DNA from: Oxalobacteraceae bacterium | GTDB lineage: Bacteria; Pseudomonadota; Gammaproteobacteria; Burkholderiales; Burkholderiaceae_D | Reading direction: 5' to 3' | DNA: 43,727 bases | Assembly: GCA_021299035.1 (NCBI GenBank) | Contig: JAJTGD010000033.1 | Span: 1 to 43,727, forward strand | In this document: positions 18,464-28,768 of the stretch, piece by piece | How positions within the stretch are numbered: position 1 is the stretch's first letter | Layout: each line of letters begins with the position of its first letter | Position numbers and translations under genes: made by a program | Notes under the pieces: generated by a model | Told to the model about the DNA's origin: nothing | Seen by the model: only the letters and a program-made list of their open reading frames with translations | The model's database searches: none

Positions 18464-18488
18464 ACCGAATTCTCAGTCTCATACAACG

Positions 18489-18520
18489 AAAAGCACCTGT
18501 AGTCGCATAGGTGCTTTTTT
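18489..18520 (+). terminator. Intrinsic terminator after tRNA-Met
   Basis: A 10-nt arm AAAAGCACCT (18489-18498) pairs with AGGTGCTTTT, inside AGGTGCTTTTTT (18509-18520), with a 10-nt loop and a T6 tail. It ends the tRNA transcript and probably also read-through from mutL-miaA. Confidence 0.85.
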
Positions 18521-18639
18521 GTTTTCCGATTGGCTTCTTTGCCGAATAGGCAGCATCGATAGAAAAATCGCCCACATCGCCCTCGGTTATTGTTCGCGCC
18601 AGCACTTAGTCGCCGGAAAGATAACTACTTTGGCGTTTT

Positions 18640-18765
18640 TCAGTGCTCGATGATTTCGCCTTTATATTGCTTAAGGTTCGCCACGACCTGAAGAACATCT
18701 TTTTCAGTAAATTCATGGGCGGCGACCAGCAGGTGCCGGCGGCGGGTTGGCCGGTGGCGCAACAA
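18640..18765 (-). other. Short unassigned reading frame, possible gene remnant
   Basis: In a different frame from the small secreted protein just upstream, the minus strand encodes about 41 codons ending in HEFTEKDVLQVVANLKQ and a short charged tail. The C-terminal 25 residues look like a real amphipathic helix, while the N-terminal part (Arg-rich) is the other-frame reading of the neighbour's Pro-rich tail. There is only a TTG at its head. It may be the end of a lost gene, or the true C-terminus of the neighbour after a frameshift. I do not recognise it. Confidence 0.25.
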
Positions 18766-18952
18766 TCACCACTGGATTGACAGAAGAAGGTGCGGGTGGC
18801 GGCACCACTTTGGCTGGGGCGCCGTGTGCATTCGAGGTCACCGTCGTGCTCTGGTTACCGTAATCTTTCTGATTACTGCGTACGCTTTCTGCCTGCGCTT
18901 GCAGCACCAGACCAAACACAACAGCAATGCCCCAGATAGTACGCATCATCAA
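18713..18952 (-). CDS. Small secreted proline-rich protein
   Basis: A 79-residue protein of unknown function. Seen: a typical Sec signal peptide (MMMRTIWGIAVVFGLVLQAQ, cleavage likely after AQA near residue 21), a polar Ser/Asn/Thr-rich middle, and a Pro/Ala/Val-rich C-terminal 30 residues (PPPAPSSVNPVVIVAPP). Its ATG overlaps the stop of the H-NS-like gene (ATGA), so it is probably co-translated. No domain is recognised. The Pro-rich end changes character abruptly near the stop, where another frame (18640-18765) looks more protein-like, so a frameshift is possible. Confidence 0.6.
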   Translation of the reverse strand: MMMRTIWGIAVVFGLVLQAQAESVRSNQKDYGNQSTTVTSNAHGAPAKVVPPPAPSSVNPVVIVAPPANPPPAPAGRRP

Positions 18953-19299
18953 CCCTTGATCAGTGCCTTCTCCAACTTACCCAACTCACTCAGCTCAGCA
19001 GCCCATAACGGCATTTTGCCTCGGCCTGTCCAAGTTAATGATTTATCGGCAGGATTACGATATTTTGGCGGAATTTTCTTACCGGCTAATTTACTGGTGC
19101 TTCCCTTGCGGCGACCTCGGCCGCCTTTCATCGCCTTGGTAATTTCACTCGCACTTAAACCTGCCTTTTTAATGAGCGCGATAATTTTTACTAAATCTTT
19201 GTTCTCGGCCTTGCTTTTAAGCAATTGTTCTTTTTTTTCGAGCGCCGCCTTTTGCTTTTGAATACGTGCGAGCTGAGCGTCAACGGAGAGTCGTGGCAT
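18949..19299 (-). CDS. H-NS family nucleoid-associated protein
   Basis: A 116-residue H-NS-like DNA-binding protein that silences AT-rich DNA. Seen: an N-terminal coiled coil (residues about 5-35: QLARIQKQKAALEKKEQLLK), a basic linker (GGRGRRKGSTSKLAGKK), and the C-terminal Histone_HNS domain PPKYRNPADKSLTWTGRGKM with PLWAAEL. The WTGRGK loop corresponds to the AT-hook-like Q/R-G-R motif. Its start is backed by an SD AAGAGGA (19305-19311) six bases before the ATG. Its AT-rich upstream region invites autoregulation. The family is sure; paralogue identity is not, so no symbol is given. Confidence 0.93.
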   Translation of the reverse strand: MPRLSVDAQLARIQKQKAALEKKEQLLKSKAENKDLVKIIALIKKAGLSASEITKAMKGGRGRRKGSTSKLAGKKIPPKYRNPADKSLTWTGRGKMPLWAAELSELGKLEKALIKG

Positions 19300-19311
19300 G
19301 AGAATCCTCTT

Positions 19312-19480
19312 GGCAAATTCAATGTAGGTTGAAGCGCACGGAATATATCAGAATTGTTCAATAAATAAAATATTCCGAATATCAACAATATGATTTTCTC
19401 TAGCGTCGATTAAATGTTGCATTATGGAAATGCGCACTATTAAAGATAATCATGATTTTAATAATCGTCCTGACTTGAGG
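19312..19480. promoter_or_regulatory. AT-rich promoter region of the H-NS-like gene
   Basis: This is a markedly AT-rich stretch between hns (minus) and miaB (plus). The minus strand carries an extended -10 TGATATATT (19342-19350), giving a leader of about 35 nt. Upstream lie a 13-nt palindrome ATATTCCGAATAT (19370-19382) and the arms ATTGTT/AACAAT (19353-19358 and 19384-19389). Such curved AT-rich DNA suits H-NS binding and self-repression, which I infer and cannot show. Confidence 0.45.
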
Positions 19481-19522
19481 GTCTAGTGTGGTCGCCTCGC
19501 AGCGTTACACCCTTACGCCTGC

Positions 19523-19528
19523 TATAAT
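19523..19528 (+). promoter_or_regulatory. Possible -10 box for miaB
   Basis: A perfect TATAAT lies 85 bp before the miaB ATG. No convincing -35 stands at 16-18 bp. It predicts a leader of roughly 80 nt. Confidence 0.4.
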
Positions 19529-19613
19529 TTTTCGCATCGCCCCACCACCAGCAGACGCCCTGCCGTCTGAACGCACTGGCCCTCCATACCGACCAAAGAA
19601 TCGCGCACTCTTA

Positions 19614-20954
19614 ATGCAAAAGAAGCTTTTTATTAAAACCTTTGGCTGTCAGATGAACGAGTATGACTCTGACAAAATGGCAGATGTGCTTGGCGTCAAC
19701 GATACGATCGTGCGCACCGACACCCCTGATGATGCTGACATCATTCTTTTCAATACCTGCTCAGTGCGCGAAAAGGCGCAAGAAAAAGTATTTTCAGATC
19801 TTGGTCGTGTTCGCGACTTGAAGAAAAAAAACCCGAATCTCATGATTGGCGTAGGTGGTTGTGTCGCTTCACAAGAAGGCGCAGCTATTGTTCAACGCGC
19901 GCCTTATGTTGACGTTGTGTTCGGTCCGCAAACCTTGCATCGCTTGCCTGACCTGCTAAAGCAACGGCACGATACTGGCAAAGCGCAGGTCGACATCAGC
20001 TTTCCCGAGATTGAAAAATTTGACCACTTACCACCCGCCAAGGTCGAAGGCGCAAGCGCCTATGTCTCGATCATGGAGGGCTGCAGCAAATACTGTAGCT
20101 ACTGCGTCGTGCCCTATACCCGCGGCGAGGAAGTTTCGCGCCGCTTTGACGATGTCTTGACCGAGGTCGCACACCTTGCCTCGCAAGGCGTTCGCGAGAT
20201 CACGCTGCTGGGGCAGAATGTGAACGCCTACCGAGGGGTCATGAGCGACGGCGAGGTTGCTGATTTCTCGCTCCTGATTGAGTACATCGCCGAATTCGAG
20301 GGCATTGAGCGTATTCGCTACGTCACCAGTCATCCTAAAGAATTTACCCAACGGCTGATCGACACCTATGCCAAAGTGCCAAAACTGGTAAATCATCTTT
20401 ACCTACCAGCTCAGCATGGTTCGGACAAAATTCTCGCGGCGATGAAGCGTGGTTACACCGTGCTTGAGTACAAATCCATTATTCGCCGCCTACGCGCGGT
20501 GCGGCCGGATATCTCGATTGCCTCGGATTTCATCGTCGGCTTCCCCGGTGAGGATGAGCGCGACTTTGATGCGCTCATGAAATTGGTTGACGACATTGGC
20601 TACGACAATAGTTACTCGTTTATTTTCAGCGCGCGCCCCGGCACACCCGCAGCGAATCTGCAGGATGACACGCCGCATGAGGTGAAACTTGCGCGACTGC
20701 AAATCCTCCAGAAGCGTATCGCGGACAACACGCGACGCTACTCGGAGGCGATGGTGGGTAGTGTTCAACGCGTTCTCGTCGAGGGCCCCTCCAAGCGTGA
20801 CGCCTCAGAGCTACAAGGTCGGGCTGAAGATAATCGGGTTGTGAATTTTGTCGGTGGGCCCAATGCAGCACGACTGATTGGTCAGTTTGTTGATATTCAC
20901 ATCACGGCTAGCCACCCTTACTCACTACGTGGCGATATCGTTATTCAGCAATGA
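19614..20954 (+). CDS. miaB: tRNA-2-methylthio-N6-dimethylallyladenosine synthase MiaB
   Basis: Radical-SAM methylthiotransferase that converts i6A37 to ms2i6A37. The protein has 446 residues. Seen: the N-terminal UPF0004 domain with three cluster cysteines ([35 protein letters not shown]); the radical-SAM CxxxCxxC motif in [18 protein letters not shown]; and a C-terminal TRAM domain (VEGPSKR to the end). I start at ATG 19614 ([13 protein letters not shown]), as the 42 preceding open codons are not conserved. It needs the MiaA product, which is doubtful here. It heads miaB-phoH-ybeY-corC-lnt. Confidence 0.97.
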   Translation: MQKKLFIKTFGCQMNEYDSDKMADVLGVNDTIVRTDTPDDADIILFNTCSVREKAQEKVFSDLGRVRDLKKKNPNLMIGVGGCVASQEGAAIVQRAPYVDVVFGPQTLHRLPDLLKQRHDTGKAQVDISFPEIEKFDHLPPAKVEGASAYVSIMEGCSKYCSYCVVPYTRGEEVSRRFDDVLTEVAHLASQGVREITLLGQNVNAYRGVMSDGEVADFSLLIEYIAEFEGIERIRYVTSHPKEFTQRLIDTYAKVPKLVNHLYLPAQHGSDKILAAMKRGYTVLEYKSIIRRLRAVRPDISIASDFIVGFPGEDERDFDALMKLVDDIGYDNSYSFIFSARPGTPAANLQDDTPHEVKLARLQILQKRIADNTRRYSEAMVGSVQRVLVEGPSKRDASELQGRAEDNRVVNFVGGPNAARLIGQFVDIHITASHPYSLRGDIVIQQ

Positions 20955-20964
20955 GATTTCTGAC

Positions 20965-21978
20965 TTGAACACGACAACGCGGTTTTTTACACCCGACCCC
21001 GTCGATAACACGCGGCTTGCTAACCTGTGCGGCCCTGTCGATGAAAATTTGCGGCAAATTGCTGCAGCGCTGGATGTAACCTTATTTCGGCGTGGCGAAA
21101 AATTCATCGCCGATGGCGAAAATGCGGAACGTGCGGTCACGCTGCTCGAGCGTTTCTATGCCGAAGCTCAACGACCGATCTCGGTGAACGATGTCCAACT
21201 CGCACTGGCAGAAGTGCGAGCGGGTGTTGGTAATTCATCGACAACCACTCAGCGTGCCGACAACGGCGCTGACATTGAATCAGACGATACAGTGGACAAC
21301 CCTGTATTGAAGACTCGGCGTACGGATTTGCGCGGACGTACACCGCACCAACGGCAGTATCTGAAACATGTCCTCGGTAACGATATTACGTTTGGCGTGG
21401 GCCCAGCAGGAACCGGCAAAACTTATCTCGCGGTTGCTTGTGCTGTTGACGCACTTGAACGCGACGCGGTGCGGAGAATTGTGCTCACCCGCCCAGCGGT
21501 TGAAGCCGGTGAGCGCCTGGGATTCTTACCTGGTGATCTGGCGCAAAAAGTTGATCCCTATCTTCGGCCGCTATATGACGCCCTGTACGATCTGCTGGGT
21601 TTCGATCGCACCCAAAAAATGTTCGAAAAACAGGCGATCGAGATTGCACCGCTTGCCTATATGCGCGGACGCACTTTGAATCATGCCTTCATTATTCTGG
21701 ATGAAGCGCAAAATACGACGCCGGAGCAGATGAAAATGTTTCTGACCCGGATAGGCTTCGGTAGTAAAGCCGTGGTAACCGGTGACGTCACCCAAATTGA
21801 CTTACAGCGCGGCCAAAAAAGCGGACTGATCGACGCCCTAAATGTATTGGAGTCAGTTCGCGGTATCGCGTTCACACGCTTCACGAGCGCCGATGTGGTG
21901 CGACATCCACTGGTGGCGCGTATCGTAGATGCCTACGAGGCTGCGCAGCTGAATAATCCCCGCGATGGCCACAAGTAA
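20965..21978 (+). CDS. phoL: PhoH-like ATPase (PhoL/YbeZ type)
   Basis: A cytoplasmic P-loop ATPase that accompanies YbeY in RNA metabolism and ribosome maturation. The protein has about 337 residues. Seen: an N-terminal KH-like region ([20 protein letters not shown]), the Walker A motif [36 protein letters not shown], and Walker B ([18 protein letters not shown]) with [19 protein letters not shown]. The best start is TTG 20965, 10 bp after the miaB stop; no ATG or GTG in frame fits the family N-terminus better. It overlaps ybeY by 14 bp. Confidence 0.93.
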   Translation: MNTTTRFFTPDPVDNTRLANLCGPVDENLRQIAAALDVTLFRRGEKFIADGENAERAVTLLERFYAEAQRPISVNDVQLALAEVRAGVGNSSTTTQRADNGADIESDDTVDNPVLKTRRTDLRGRTPHQRQYLKHVLGNDITFGVGPAGTGKTYLAVACAVDALERDAVRRIVLTRPAVEAGERLGFLPGDLAQKVDPYLRPLYDALYDLLGFDRTQKMFEKQAIEIAPLAYMRGRTLNHAFIILDEAQNTTPEQMKMFLTRIGFGSKAVVTGDVTQIDLQRGQKSGLIDALNVLESVRGIAFTRFTSADVVRHPLVARIVDAYEAAQLNNPRDGHK

Positions 21979-22417
21979 GCTGACGTTATCAGTGCAGTAT
22001 GCCGACCCGCGCCTGGTCGATACCCTGCCCCGCCCTGAAATCCGACGTTGGGTGAAGGCCGCGCAGTTCGCGCCGGCTGAATTAGTGATCCGCTTTGTTG
22101 ATGACATCGAGGGCCGCACACTGAACCGCGACTATCGCGGCAAAGACTATGCGACCAACGTACTCACCTTCGCCTATGACGAGGCTGAAGTCGTCATGGA
22201 CACCGATATCGTGCGTGCCGATATTGTTTTATGCGTCGATGTGCTGCTGAGTGAGGCGCAACAACAAGCGATCTCGGTCGTACAGCATGCCGCGCATCTG
22301 ATCGTACACGGCGTACTGCACGCCCAGGGCTATGACCATGAGGCGGATGATGAGGCCGCCGAGATGGAAGCGCTGGAAGACGAGATTCTTGTCGGATTGG
22401 GAATGCGGAAAGCTTAA
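21965..22417 (+). CDS. ybeY: Endoribonuclease YbeY
   Basis: Zinc-dependent RNase for 16S rRNA 3' maturation and 70S quality control. The protein has 150 residues. Seen: the conserved [15 protein letters not shown] and the metal motif [16 protein letters not shown] (H-x3-H-x5-H). ATG 21965 lies inside the end of phoH, so translation is coupled. Confidence 0.97.
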   Translation: MATSKLTLSVQYADPRLVDTLPRPEIRRWVKAAQFAPAELVIRFVDDIEGRTLNRDYRGKDYATNVLTFAYDEAEVVMDTDIVRADIVLCVDVLLSEAQQQAISVVQHAAHLIVHGVLHAQGYDHEADDEAAEMEALEDEILVGLGMRKA

Positions 22418-22526
22418 AAACCCATTCCATTTCAGCAATTTACCTTGCATGGCACGCTGTCGATTTCACAATGACGGACGTATTTTGCGGTATCCTGTCT
22501 CCTCCTGAACTACGGTTTTGCCCCCG

Positions 22527-23411
22527 ATGCAAGACTATCCCCCCGGCGGTCGTCCCGCCGAGCAGAAACAACAACGATCACTGCTTGAGCGGCTCACCGC
22601 GCTCATTGCTCCCGAACCTGAGAATCGCGCCGAGTTACTCGCCCTGTTGCATGAGGCGTATACCCGCAATGTGATCGACGCCGATGCGCTGTCGATGATC
22701 GAGGGCGTGTTTCAAGTATCAGACCTTGCAGCACGCGACATCATGATCCCGCGTTCGCAAATGGACGTGGTCGATCTCGCCAAGCCGATCGACGAATGGA
22801 TTCCCATGGTGCTGGAGACGGCGCACTCTCGCTTCCCTGCGATTGACGGCGACCGTGACAAAGTGGTTGGCATTCTGCTTGCCAAAGATTTGCTGCGCTA
22901 CTACGCCCAAGAATCCTTCGATGTTCGCGACATGCTGCGACCAGCAGTGTTTATTCCGGAATCAAAGCGGCTGAATGTATTGCTGCGCGATTTTCGTGCC
23001 AATCGTAATCACATAGCGATTGTGGTGGATGAGTACGGCGGGGTCGGTGGTTTGATTACGATCGAAGATGTACTTGAGCAAATTGTCGGCGATATCGAGG
23101 ATGAATACGATTTCGACGAAGAAGAAGACAATATCTTGAGTGTCAATACCGGTGACTTCGGACCGCGCTGGCGTGTCAAGGCGCTCACCGAGGTCGAGCA
23201 ATTCAATGAAGCACTCGAGACCAGCCTACCCAATGGTGATGTCGATACCGTGGGTGGCGTGGTGGCCAAGCATCTTGGACGAATGCCGCGCAAGGGTGAA
23301 CAGTTCAATATTGGACGATTACGCTTCGAGGTGCTGCGAGCCGATGCGCGACAAGTACATGTGCTGATGGTCGAGAAACTACCCGAACGTCTGTTCGGCG
23401 ACGCGGGCTGA
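22527..23411 (+). CDS. corC: CorC-family CBS domain transporter accessory protein
   Basis: Cytoplasmic CBS-pair protein of the CorC/YbeX family, linked to magnesium/cobalt efflux and, through its neighbours, to ribosome biology. The protein has 294 residues. Seen: EGVFQVSDLAARDIMIPRSQ opening the first CBS domain; a second CBS domain ending in VVDEYGGVGGLITIEDVLEQ; an acidic stretch (DIEDEYDFDEEEDN); and a C-terminal CorC_HlyC domain (VDTVGGVVAKHLGRMPRKG). I chose ATG 22527 over TTG 22518 three codons upstream. Confidence 0.93.
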   Translation: MQDYPPGGRPAEQKQQRSLLERLTALIAPEPENRAELLALLHEAYTRNVIDADALSMIEGVFQVSDLAARDIMIPRSQMDVVDLAKPIDEWIPMVLETAHSRFPAIDGDRDKVVGILLAKDLLRYYAQESFDVRDMLRPAVFIPESKRLNVLLRDFRANRNHIAIVVDEYGGVGGLITIEDVLEQIVGDIEDEYDFDEEEDNILSVNTGDFGPRWRVKALTEVEQFNEALETSLPNGDVDTVGGVVAKHLGRMPRKGEQFNIGRLRFEVLRADARQVHVLMVEKLPERLFGDAG

Positions 23412-23460
23412 TGCGGGCCACAGTCGTTCGGAAGAATCTAACCCCCTGCCGCGCCCAGCT

Positions 23461-24975
23461 ATGCGGCTAATCTCTATCCCCGTTGTGCTATCGCTGCTCG
23501 CAGGTGCGGGAACGGTGTTTGCGTTCGCACCGTTCGGGTACTGGCAAATTCAGATCGCTGCGCTCGCCTTGCTGTTCATCCTCGCGCACCGCGCCAAGTC
23601 AAACAAGGCATCGTTCCGACTCGGCTGGGCGTTTGGTACCGCGTCAATCGCAGCGGGTACGCACTGGTTGTATGTCAGCCTTCATGATTTTGGGGGCATG
23701 CCTGTCTGGATGGCCTCGCTTGCGATTTTCCTTCTTGCAGCAAGCTTGGGCCTGCTCTACGGTTTTGCGCTTGGGCTCGCAAAAAGGATCACGATCATTT
23801 TGCAATGGCCGATGACGCTGATGCTACTGATGCCAATGTGCTGGATGCTGGCTGATTGGACGCGCGGTTGGATATTCACCGGATTTCCCTGGCTCGTGAC
23901 CGGCTATGCGCACAACATCAGCCCGCTTTCAGGCTATGCGCCGCTGATCGGCGTGTTAGGTATCGGCCTGCTGGCAAACGTGCTTGCCGGCTGTGTCGCA
24001 CTAATCATTATGCTGCGTCGGCCACAATGGGTGGCGGTCGCTCTACTGATCGTAATTCCGCTCGGCGGCAATGCGCTGAAAGATCAGCAATGGGCCGCGC
24101 CACTGGGTCAGCCAATATCCGTTCGTCTGCTGCAAGGGAACGTGCCGCAGGAGATGAAGTTCGAGCCTGCACAAATCGCAGCCTCACTAGCACTGTATCG
24201 GGAAATGATCACTGCGAAGCCCGCAGACCTGATCGCCACACCCGAGACCGCATTGCCGCTGCTTTCAACACAGTTACCACCCGACTATCTCGATCAGCTA
24301 GCGGCTTTTGCCAAAGATAATGACAGCCGCTTGCTGATTGGCGCACCTTGGAGCACAGCACCCGGTATCTACCTGAATAGCGTCATTGGAATTGGCAATG
24401 GTGTCGGCTATCGCTATGACAAACATCACTTGGTCCCGTTTGGTGAATTTATCCCGATCGGTTTCCGATGGTTTGTCGACATGATGCGCATGCCACTCGG
24501 CGACTTCGGGCGCGGCGATCTACATCAGCCTGCCTTTCACGTGAAGGATCAGTGGGTACTGCCCAATATCTGCTACGAGGATCTGTTTGGTGAGGAGATT
24601 GCGGCACAACTGCTTGCAGCATCAGACCGTCACGCACCTGTGCCAAGCGTACTGCTGAATGTTTCAAATATTGCATGGTTCGGCGATACTGTCGCGCTGC
24701 CACAGCACCTCCAAATCTCGCAGATGCGGTCGCTGGAGAGCGCCAGACCCATGCTGCGCGCGACCAACACCGGCGCCACCGCGGTCATCGATCATCGAGG
24801 TGAGGTCGTCGCGCAACTTCCCCCTTTCACACAAGGGTCGCTAGAGGCTAGCGTGCAAGGCACGCAGGGCCTAACGCCCTATGTACGGATCGGGAATAGC
24901 CTGCCGGTCGGATTGGCTGTGCTGGTCGTGGCACTACTCTGGCTTAAATCACGCGGCCGCTCGGTCTACGACTAA
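23461..24975 (+). CDS. lnt: Apolipoprotein N-acyltransferase Lnt
   Basis: Inner-membrane enzyme that adds the third acyl chain to the N-terminal cysteine of lipoproteins. The protein has 504 residues. Seen: about six N-terminal membrane segments with [13 protein letters not shown] and [11 protein letters not shown]; then a periplasmic nitrilase domain with the catalytic triad Glu in ATPETALPL, Lys in [16 protein letters not shown] and Cys in [11 protein letters not shown]; and a final membrane helix ([13 protein letters not shown]). It follows corC by 49 bp. Confidence 0.97.
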   Translation: MRLISIPVVLSLLAGAGTVFAFAPFGYWQIQIAALALLFILAHRAKSNKASFRLGWAFGTASIAAGTHWLYVSLHDFGGMPVWMASLAIFLLAASLGLLYGFALGLAKRITIILQWPMTLMLLMPMCWMLADWTRGWIFTGFPWLVTGYAHNISPLSGYAPLIGVLGIGLLANVLAGCVALIIMLRRPQWVAVALLIVIPLGGNALKDQQWAAPLGQPISVRLLQGNVPQEMKFEPAQIAASLALYREMITAKPADLIATPETALPLLSTQLPPDYLDQLAAFAKDNDSRLLIGAPWSTAPGIYLNSVIGIGNGVGYRYDKHHLVPFGEFIPIGFRWFVDMMRMPLGDFGRGDLHQPAFHVKDQWVLPNICYEDLFGEEIAAQLLAASDRHAPVPSVLLNVSNIAWFGDTVALPQHLQISQMRSLESARPMLRATNTGATAVIDHRGEVVAQLPPFTQGSLEASVQGTQGLTPYVRIGNSLPVGLAVLVVALLWLKSRGRSVYD

Positions 24976-25021
24976 GAGCAGGCTCTGACGATATTCGCGG
25001 AGCGATGGGCCTAGCTCTGAT

Positions 25022-25046
25022 AAAACCCGATAAAATCGCGGGTTTT
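25022..25046 (+). terminator. Hairpin between lnt and glyQ
   Basis: A perfect 8-bp inverted repeat AAAACCCG (25022-25029) / CGGGTTTT (25039-25046) with a 9-nt loop, 21 bp before the glyQ ATG. It has only four T at the end, so it is at most a weak terminator or attenuator. The -10-like TAAAAT inside the loop is an alternative reading. Confidence 0.35.
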
Positions 25047-25067
25047 GGCGAATTGGTTCTATATCCA

Positions 25068-25979
25068 ATGCTGAGCTTCCAACAAGTCATTCTGACACTG
25101 CAGGACTACTGGGATACCCACGGCTGCGCGCTGCTGCAGCCCTATGACATGGAAGTTGGCGCGGGTACGTCGCATACCGCCACCTTTCTCCGTGCGATCG
25201 GGCCCGAGCCATGGCGTGCCGCCTATGTGCAGCCATCGCGCCGCCCCAAGGACGGTCGCTATGGTGAAAACCCGAACCGCATGCAGCACTATTACCAGTA
25301 TCAGGTCGTGCTCAAACCAGCACCTGAAAATATTCTGGATCTCTACCTCGGCTCACTCGAAGCGCTTGGGCTCAAGCTAACGGAAAACGATGTGCGCTTC
25401 GTCGAAGATGACTGGGAAAACCCCACGCTGGGTGCCTGGGGTTTGGGCTGGGAAGTGTGGCTGAACGGGATGGAGGTGACACAGTTCACCTATTTCCAGC
25501 AGGTCGGGGGTATCGATTGCAAACCTGTGCTGGGCGAGATCACCTATGGCATTGAGCGACTCGCCATGTATTTGCAAGGCGTTGAAAACGTCTTTGATCT
25601 TGTTTGGACTGAGTGGGAAGAAAACGGTGTGAAAAAATCGCTGACCTACGGCGATGTATTTCACCAGAACGAAGTTGAACAATCTACCTATAATTTCGAG
25701 TACTCGAATGCCGAATTCTTGTTCTCGCTGTTTTCAAACTATGAGTCAGAGGCCAAGCGGCTGATGGAAGCCAAGCTGGCATTGCCCGCGTACGAGATGG
25801 TCCTGAAGGCCGCGCACACCTTCAACTTGCTCGATGCACGTGGTGCCATATCCGTCACGGAGCGCGCTGCCTATATCGGCCGGATTCGCAACTTGGCCCG
25901 TGCAGTCGCCGCAGCGTATTACGCATCGCGCGAGGCGCTCGGTTTCCCAATGCTTGGCGACACTCGCAAAGCTGCCTGA
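25068..25979 (+). CDS. glyQ: Glycyl-tRNA synthetase alpha subunit
   Basis: Catalytic alpha subunit of the alpha2-beta2 glycyl-tRNA synthetase. The protein has 303 residues, matching the E. coli length. Seen: [60 protein letters not shown] and [21 protein letters not shown] start at ATG 25068 ([15 protein letters not shown]), the conserved N-terminus; the open frame begins at 25005, before the hairpin. glyS follows after 32 bp. Confidence 0.97.
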   Translation: MLSFQQVILTLQDYWDTHGCALLQPYDMEVGAGTSHTATFLRAIGPEPWRAAYVQPSRRPKDGRYGENPNRMQHYYQYQVVLKPAPENILDLYLGSLEALGLKLTENDVRFVEDDWENPTLGAWGLGWEVWLNGMEVTQFTYFQQVGGIDCKPVLGEITYGIERLAMYLQGVENVFDLVWTEWEENGVKKSLTYGDVFHQNEVEQSTYNFEYSNAEFLFSLFSNYESEAKRLMEAKLALPAYEMVLKAAHTFNLLDARGAISVTERAAYIGRIRNLARAVAAAYYASREALGFPMLGDTRKAA

Positions 25980-26011
25980 ACGCCCGCTGAACGCATGTCG
26001 AGAAGCTGCCA

Positions 26012-28111
26012 ATGACACACACACTGCTGCTTGAATTACTCACCGAAGAATTGCCGCCCAAGGCGCTTGCGCGTCTTGGCGATACCTTCGCCACACTGAT
26101 CCATGACGGACTCGCGATGCGTGACTTTCTCGAGGCTGGTGCAATCGCGACTGCCTACGCCACCCCACGCCGACTGGCCGTACACATCACCGCAGTTCGT
26201 AGCGCCTCACCGAACAAACCGATCCGCGAAAAAGTGTTACCAGTGAGCGTTGCACTCGACAAAGACGGCAACGCTACCGCACCGCTGCAGAAAAAACTGG
26301 CATCCCTGGCCGCTCAAGCTGGACGCGATAGCATTGGCTTGGCCGAGCTTGAGCGCGCTTCAGACGGTAAAGCAGAAAGCCTTTTTTTCAGCTACACCGC
26401 ACCGGGGCAAACACTCGCTGTTGGACTTCAGGCGGCGCTTGAAGACAGTATCGGCAAGCTACCGATTCCAAAGGTGATGAGCTACCAGCGCCCGGACGGT
26501 GAGACCGTACAATTCGTTCGGCCGGTTCATGGATTGGTAGCGCTGCTCGACGATCAAGTCATACCGCTATCGATACTCGGCCTGCCCTCTGGCCGCACGA
26601 CGCTAGGCCACCGCTTCCTCTCAGAGAAATCGCAGCTGACAATTTCCCACGCCGATCACTACGTGAACCTACTGCGGGAACAAGGCAAGGTGATTGCCGC
26701 ATTCGATACCCGTAAACAAAAAATTCATGGCGACTTGCTCGCTGCTGCGGGTGATGATGACATCCTGATGCCGCCCGCACTGCTCGACGAGGTGACCGCT
26801 CTGGTCGAGTGGCCGGTGGTTTATGCGTGCAAGTTTGATGACGAATTCCTCGCTGTGCCGCAGGAATGTCTGATTCTGACCATGCAAACCAATCAGAAGT
26901 ATTTCGCGCTGACCGATAAAGCCGGCAAACTGCGCTCACGCTTTCTGATAGTCTCCAATATTCAAACGCCGGACCCGACCAACATCATTCGTGGTAATGA
27001 GCGGGTGATTCGCCCGCGTCTCTCGGATGCAAAATTCTTCTTTGAACAAGATCGCAAGCGCTCCTTGCACGATCGCGTCGGCGGCTTGGGTTCGGTGGTT
27101 TATCACAACAAGCTAGGTACCCAAGCCGAACGCAATAGCCGTGTCGTCGCGCTGGCTACGGCAATTGCCAAATCGCTTGGCGCAGATGCGCAGCTTGCAG
27201 AACGCGCCGCCCTGCTATCGAAAGCGGATCTACTCACCGACATGGTGGGTGAATTTCCCGAGCTGCAGGGCGTGATGGGAACTTACTATGCACGTCATGA
27301 TGGCGAGCATGAAGAAGTAGCGACGGCGATCGGCGAACACTACCAACCCAGATTTGCAGGTGACGACTTACCCTCGACGCGCACAGGGTCCATCGTCGCA
27401 CTGGCCGACAAATTAGAGACGCTGGTCGGCATATGGGGTATTGGTCTTGCACCCACCGGTGATAAAGATCCTTTCGCATTGCGTCGGCATGCCCTCGGTG
27501 TCCTGCGCATGCTGATCGAGCAACAGTTGAATCTATCGGTATCACATCTGCTTGCAGTCGCCACCGAGCCATTCAAGGGCAATACGCACTTCTCTTCACC
27601 GGTAGATGAGGTGATAGTTTTTATGCATGATCGACTGCGTGGTTTGTTACGTGAACGAGGCTATTCACAAGATACGGTCGAGGCAGTCGTATCGCAAGCA
27701 CCGGATCGCCTGGACGATATCGTCAAGCGGCTCGACGCGGTAAAAACCTTCTCGACCTTACCGGAAGCTCAGTCGCTGGCTGCTGCCAATAAGCGAATCA
27801 CCAATATTCTCAAGAAGAATGAAAATGCTTTCGGCGAGATCAATCCGGCGCTGCTGCAAGAAAGTGCCGAGCAACGTCTGTATGGCGCACTGACCGATAC
27901 CCGCAATGAAGTGGATAAAGCATTCGCTGCCGGTGACTTCACTGGTACGCTAAAAGCACTGGCTGCACTTCGTGATGATGTCGATGCTTTTTTCAATGAT
28001 GTGATGGTGATGGCTGAGGATGCATCACTCCGCACCAACCGTCTCTCACTGCTGAATACGCTGCACGGCATGATGAATCGCGTTGCCGATATCTCTAAAC
28101 TCGCCGCCTGA
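26012..28111 (+). CDS. glyS: Glycyl-tRNA synthetase beta subunit
   Basis: Beta subunit that binds tRNA-Gly. The protein has 699 residues (E. coli 689). Seen: the start [57 protein letters not shown], an HD-like segment ([19 protein letters not shown]), [13 protein letters not shown] followed by [19 protein letters not shown], and a C-terminal anticodon-binding DALR-like region with [11 protein letters not shown]. It is co-transcribed with glyQ and followed by gmhB after 10 bp. Confidence 0.98.
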   Translation: MTHTLLLELLTEELPPKALARLGDTFATLIHDGLAMRDFLEAGAIATAYATPRRLAVHITAVRSASPNKPIREKVLPVSVALDKDGNATAPLQKKLASLAAQAGRDSIGLAELERASDGKAESLFFSYTAPGQTLAVGLQAALEDSIGKLPIPKVMSYQRPDGETVQFVRPVHGLVALLDDQVIPLSILGLPSGRTTLGHRFLSEKSQLTISHADHYVNLLREQGKVIAAFDTRKQKIHGDLLAAAGDDDILMPPALLDEVTALVEWPVVYACKFDDEFLAVPQECLILTMQTNQKYFALTDKAGKLRSRFLIVSNIQTPDPTNIIRGNERVIRPRLSDAKFFFEQDRKRSLHDRVGGLGSVVYHNKLGTQAERNSRVVALATAIAKSLGADAQLAERAALLSKADLLTDMVGEFPELQGVMGTYYARHDGEHEEVATAIGEHYQPRFAGDDLPSTRTGSIVALADKLETLVGIWGIGLAPTGDKDPFALRRHALGVLRMLIEQQLNLSVSHLLAVATEPFKGNTHFSSPVDEVIVFMHDRLRGLLRERGYSQDTVEAVVSQAPDRLDDIVKRLDAVKTFSTLPEAQSLAAANKRITNILKKNENAFGEINPALLQESAEQRLYGALTDTRNEVDKAFAAGDFTGTLKALAALRDDVDAFFNDVMVMAEDASLRTNRLSLLNTLHGMMNRVADISKLAA

Positions 28112-28121
28112 GTCATCACGC

Positions 28122-28727
28122 ATGCAGACGCCAAAAAAACTGGTTATTCTGGATCGCGATGGCGTCATTAATTTTGATTCAGATGAGTACATCAAATCAC
28201 CCGCTGAATGGCGACCGATTCCAGGTTCGCTGGAAGCGATCGCACGACTGAATCAGCATGGCTATCAGGTCGCGATTGCTACGAATCAGCAGGCTGTTGC
28301 GCGTGGCCTGATCGATATGCGGATGTTGAACGCGATTCACCAAAAACTGCATTTATCCGCGCTGGCCGTGGGCGCACATATCAATGCGATATTCTTTTGT
28401 CCTCACGCGGTGGACGAGTTCTGCGACTGTCGTAAGCCACGACCCGGTATGCTGACCGAAATCGGCGAGCGCTTCGGCATTGGGCTAAAGGGTGTGCCCA
28501 TGGTCGGCGATGCGCTGCGCGATATGCAGGCTGCCTTCGAAGTTGGCTGCACGCCCTATTTAGTCCGCACCGGTAAGGGCGAGAAAACTCTTCAAACCGG
28601 CGGACTGCCGCCGGGTACTCAAGTGTTCAATAATCTTGCCGAAGTTGTCGAGCAATTACTGCAAACAGCGCATCTGATCAGCGAAACTACTGAGGCTGCA
28701 CGCTCTGCACTCGCCCCAAAGCGCTGA
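28122..28727 (+). CDS. gmhB: D-glycero-beta-D-manno-heptose 1,7-bisphosphate 7-phosphatase
   Basis: HAD phosphatase in ADP-heptose synthesis for the LPS inner core. The protein has 201 residues. Seen: the HAD motif LDRDGVIN with nucleophile and acid/base Asp; VAIATNQQAVARGL; the zinc loop CPHAVDEFCDCRKPRPGM; and MVGDALRDMQAA carrying the Mg-binding Asp. ATG 28122 is the family start; an upstream ATG lies inside glyS. Confidence 0.95.
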   Translation: MQTPKKLVILDRDGVINFDSDEYIKSPAEWRPIPGSLEAIARLNQHGYQVAIATNQQAVARGLIDMRMLNAIHQKLHLSALAVGAHINAIFFCPHAVDEFCDCRKPRPGMLTEIGERFGIGLKGVPMVGDALRDMQAAFEVGCTPYLVRTGKGEKTLQTGGLPPGTQVFNNLAEVVEQLLQTAHLISETTEAARSALAPKR

Positions 28728-28768
28728 CCCGTGTTGCTGCGCTTTCAAGAAATCGTATTCCTGGATTC

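Noticed and set aside
18420..18605. Minus-strand frame ending in VVIGGLEPPTPAL
   Set aside because: It is the antisense reading of the tRNA-Met gene, a well-known type of false gene call.
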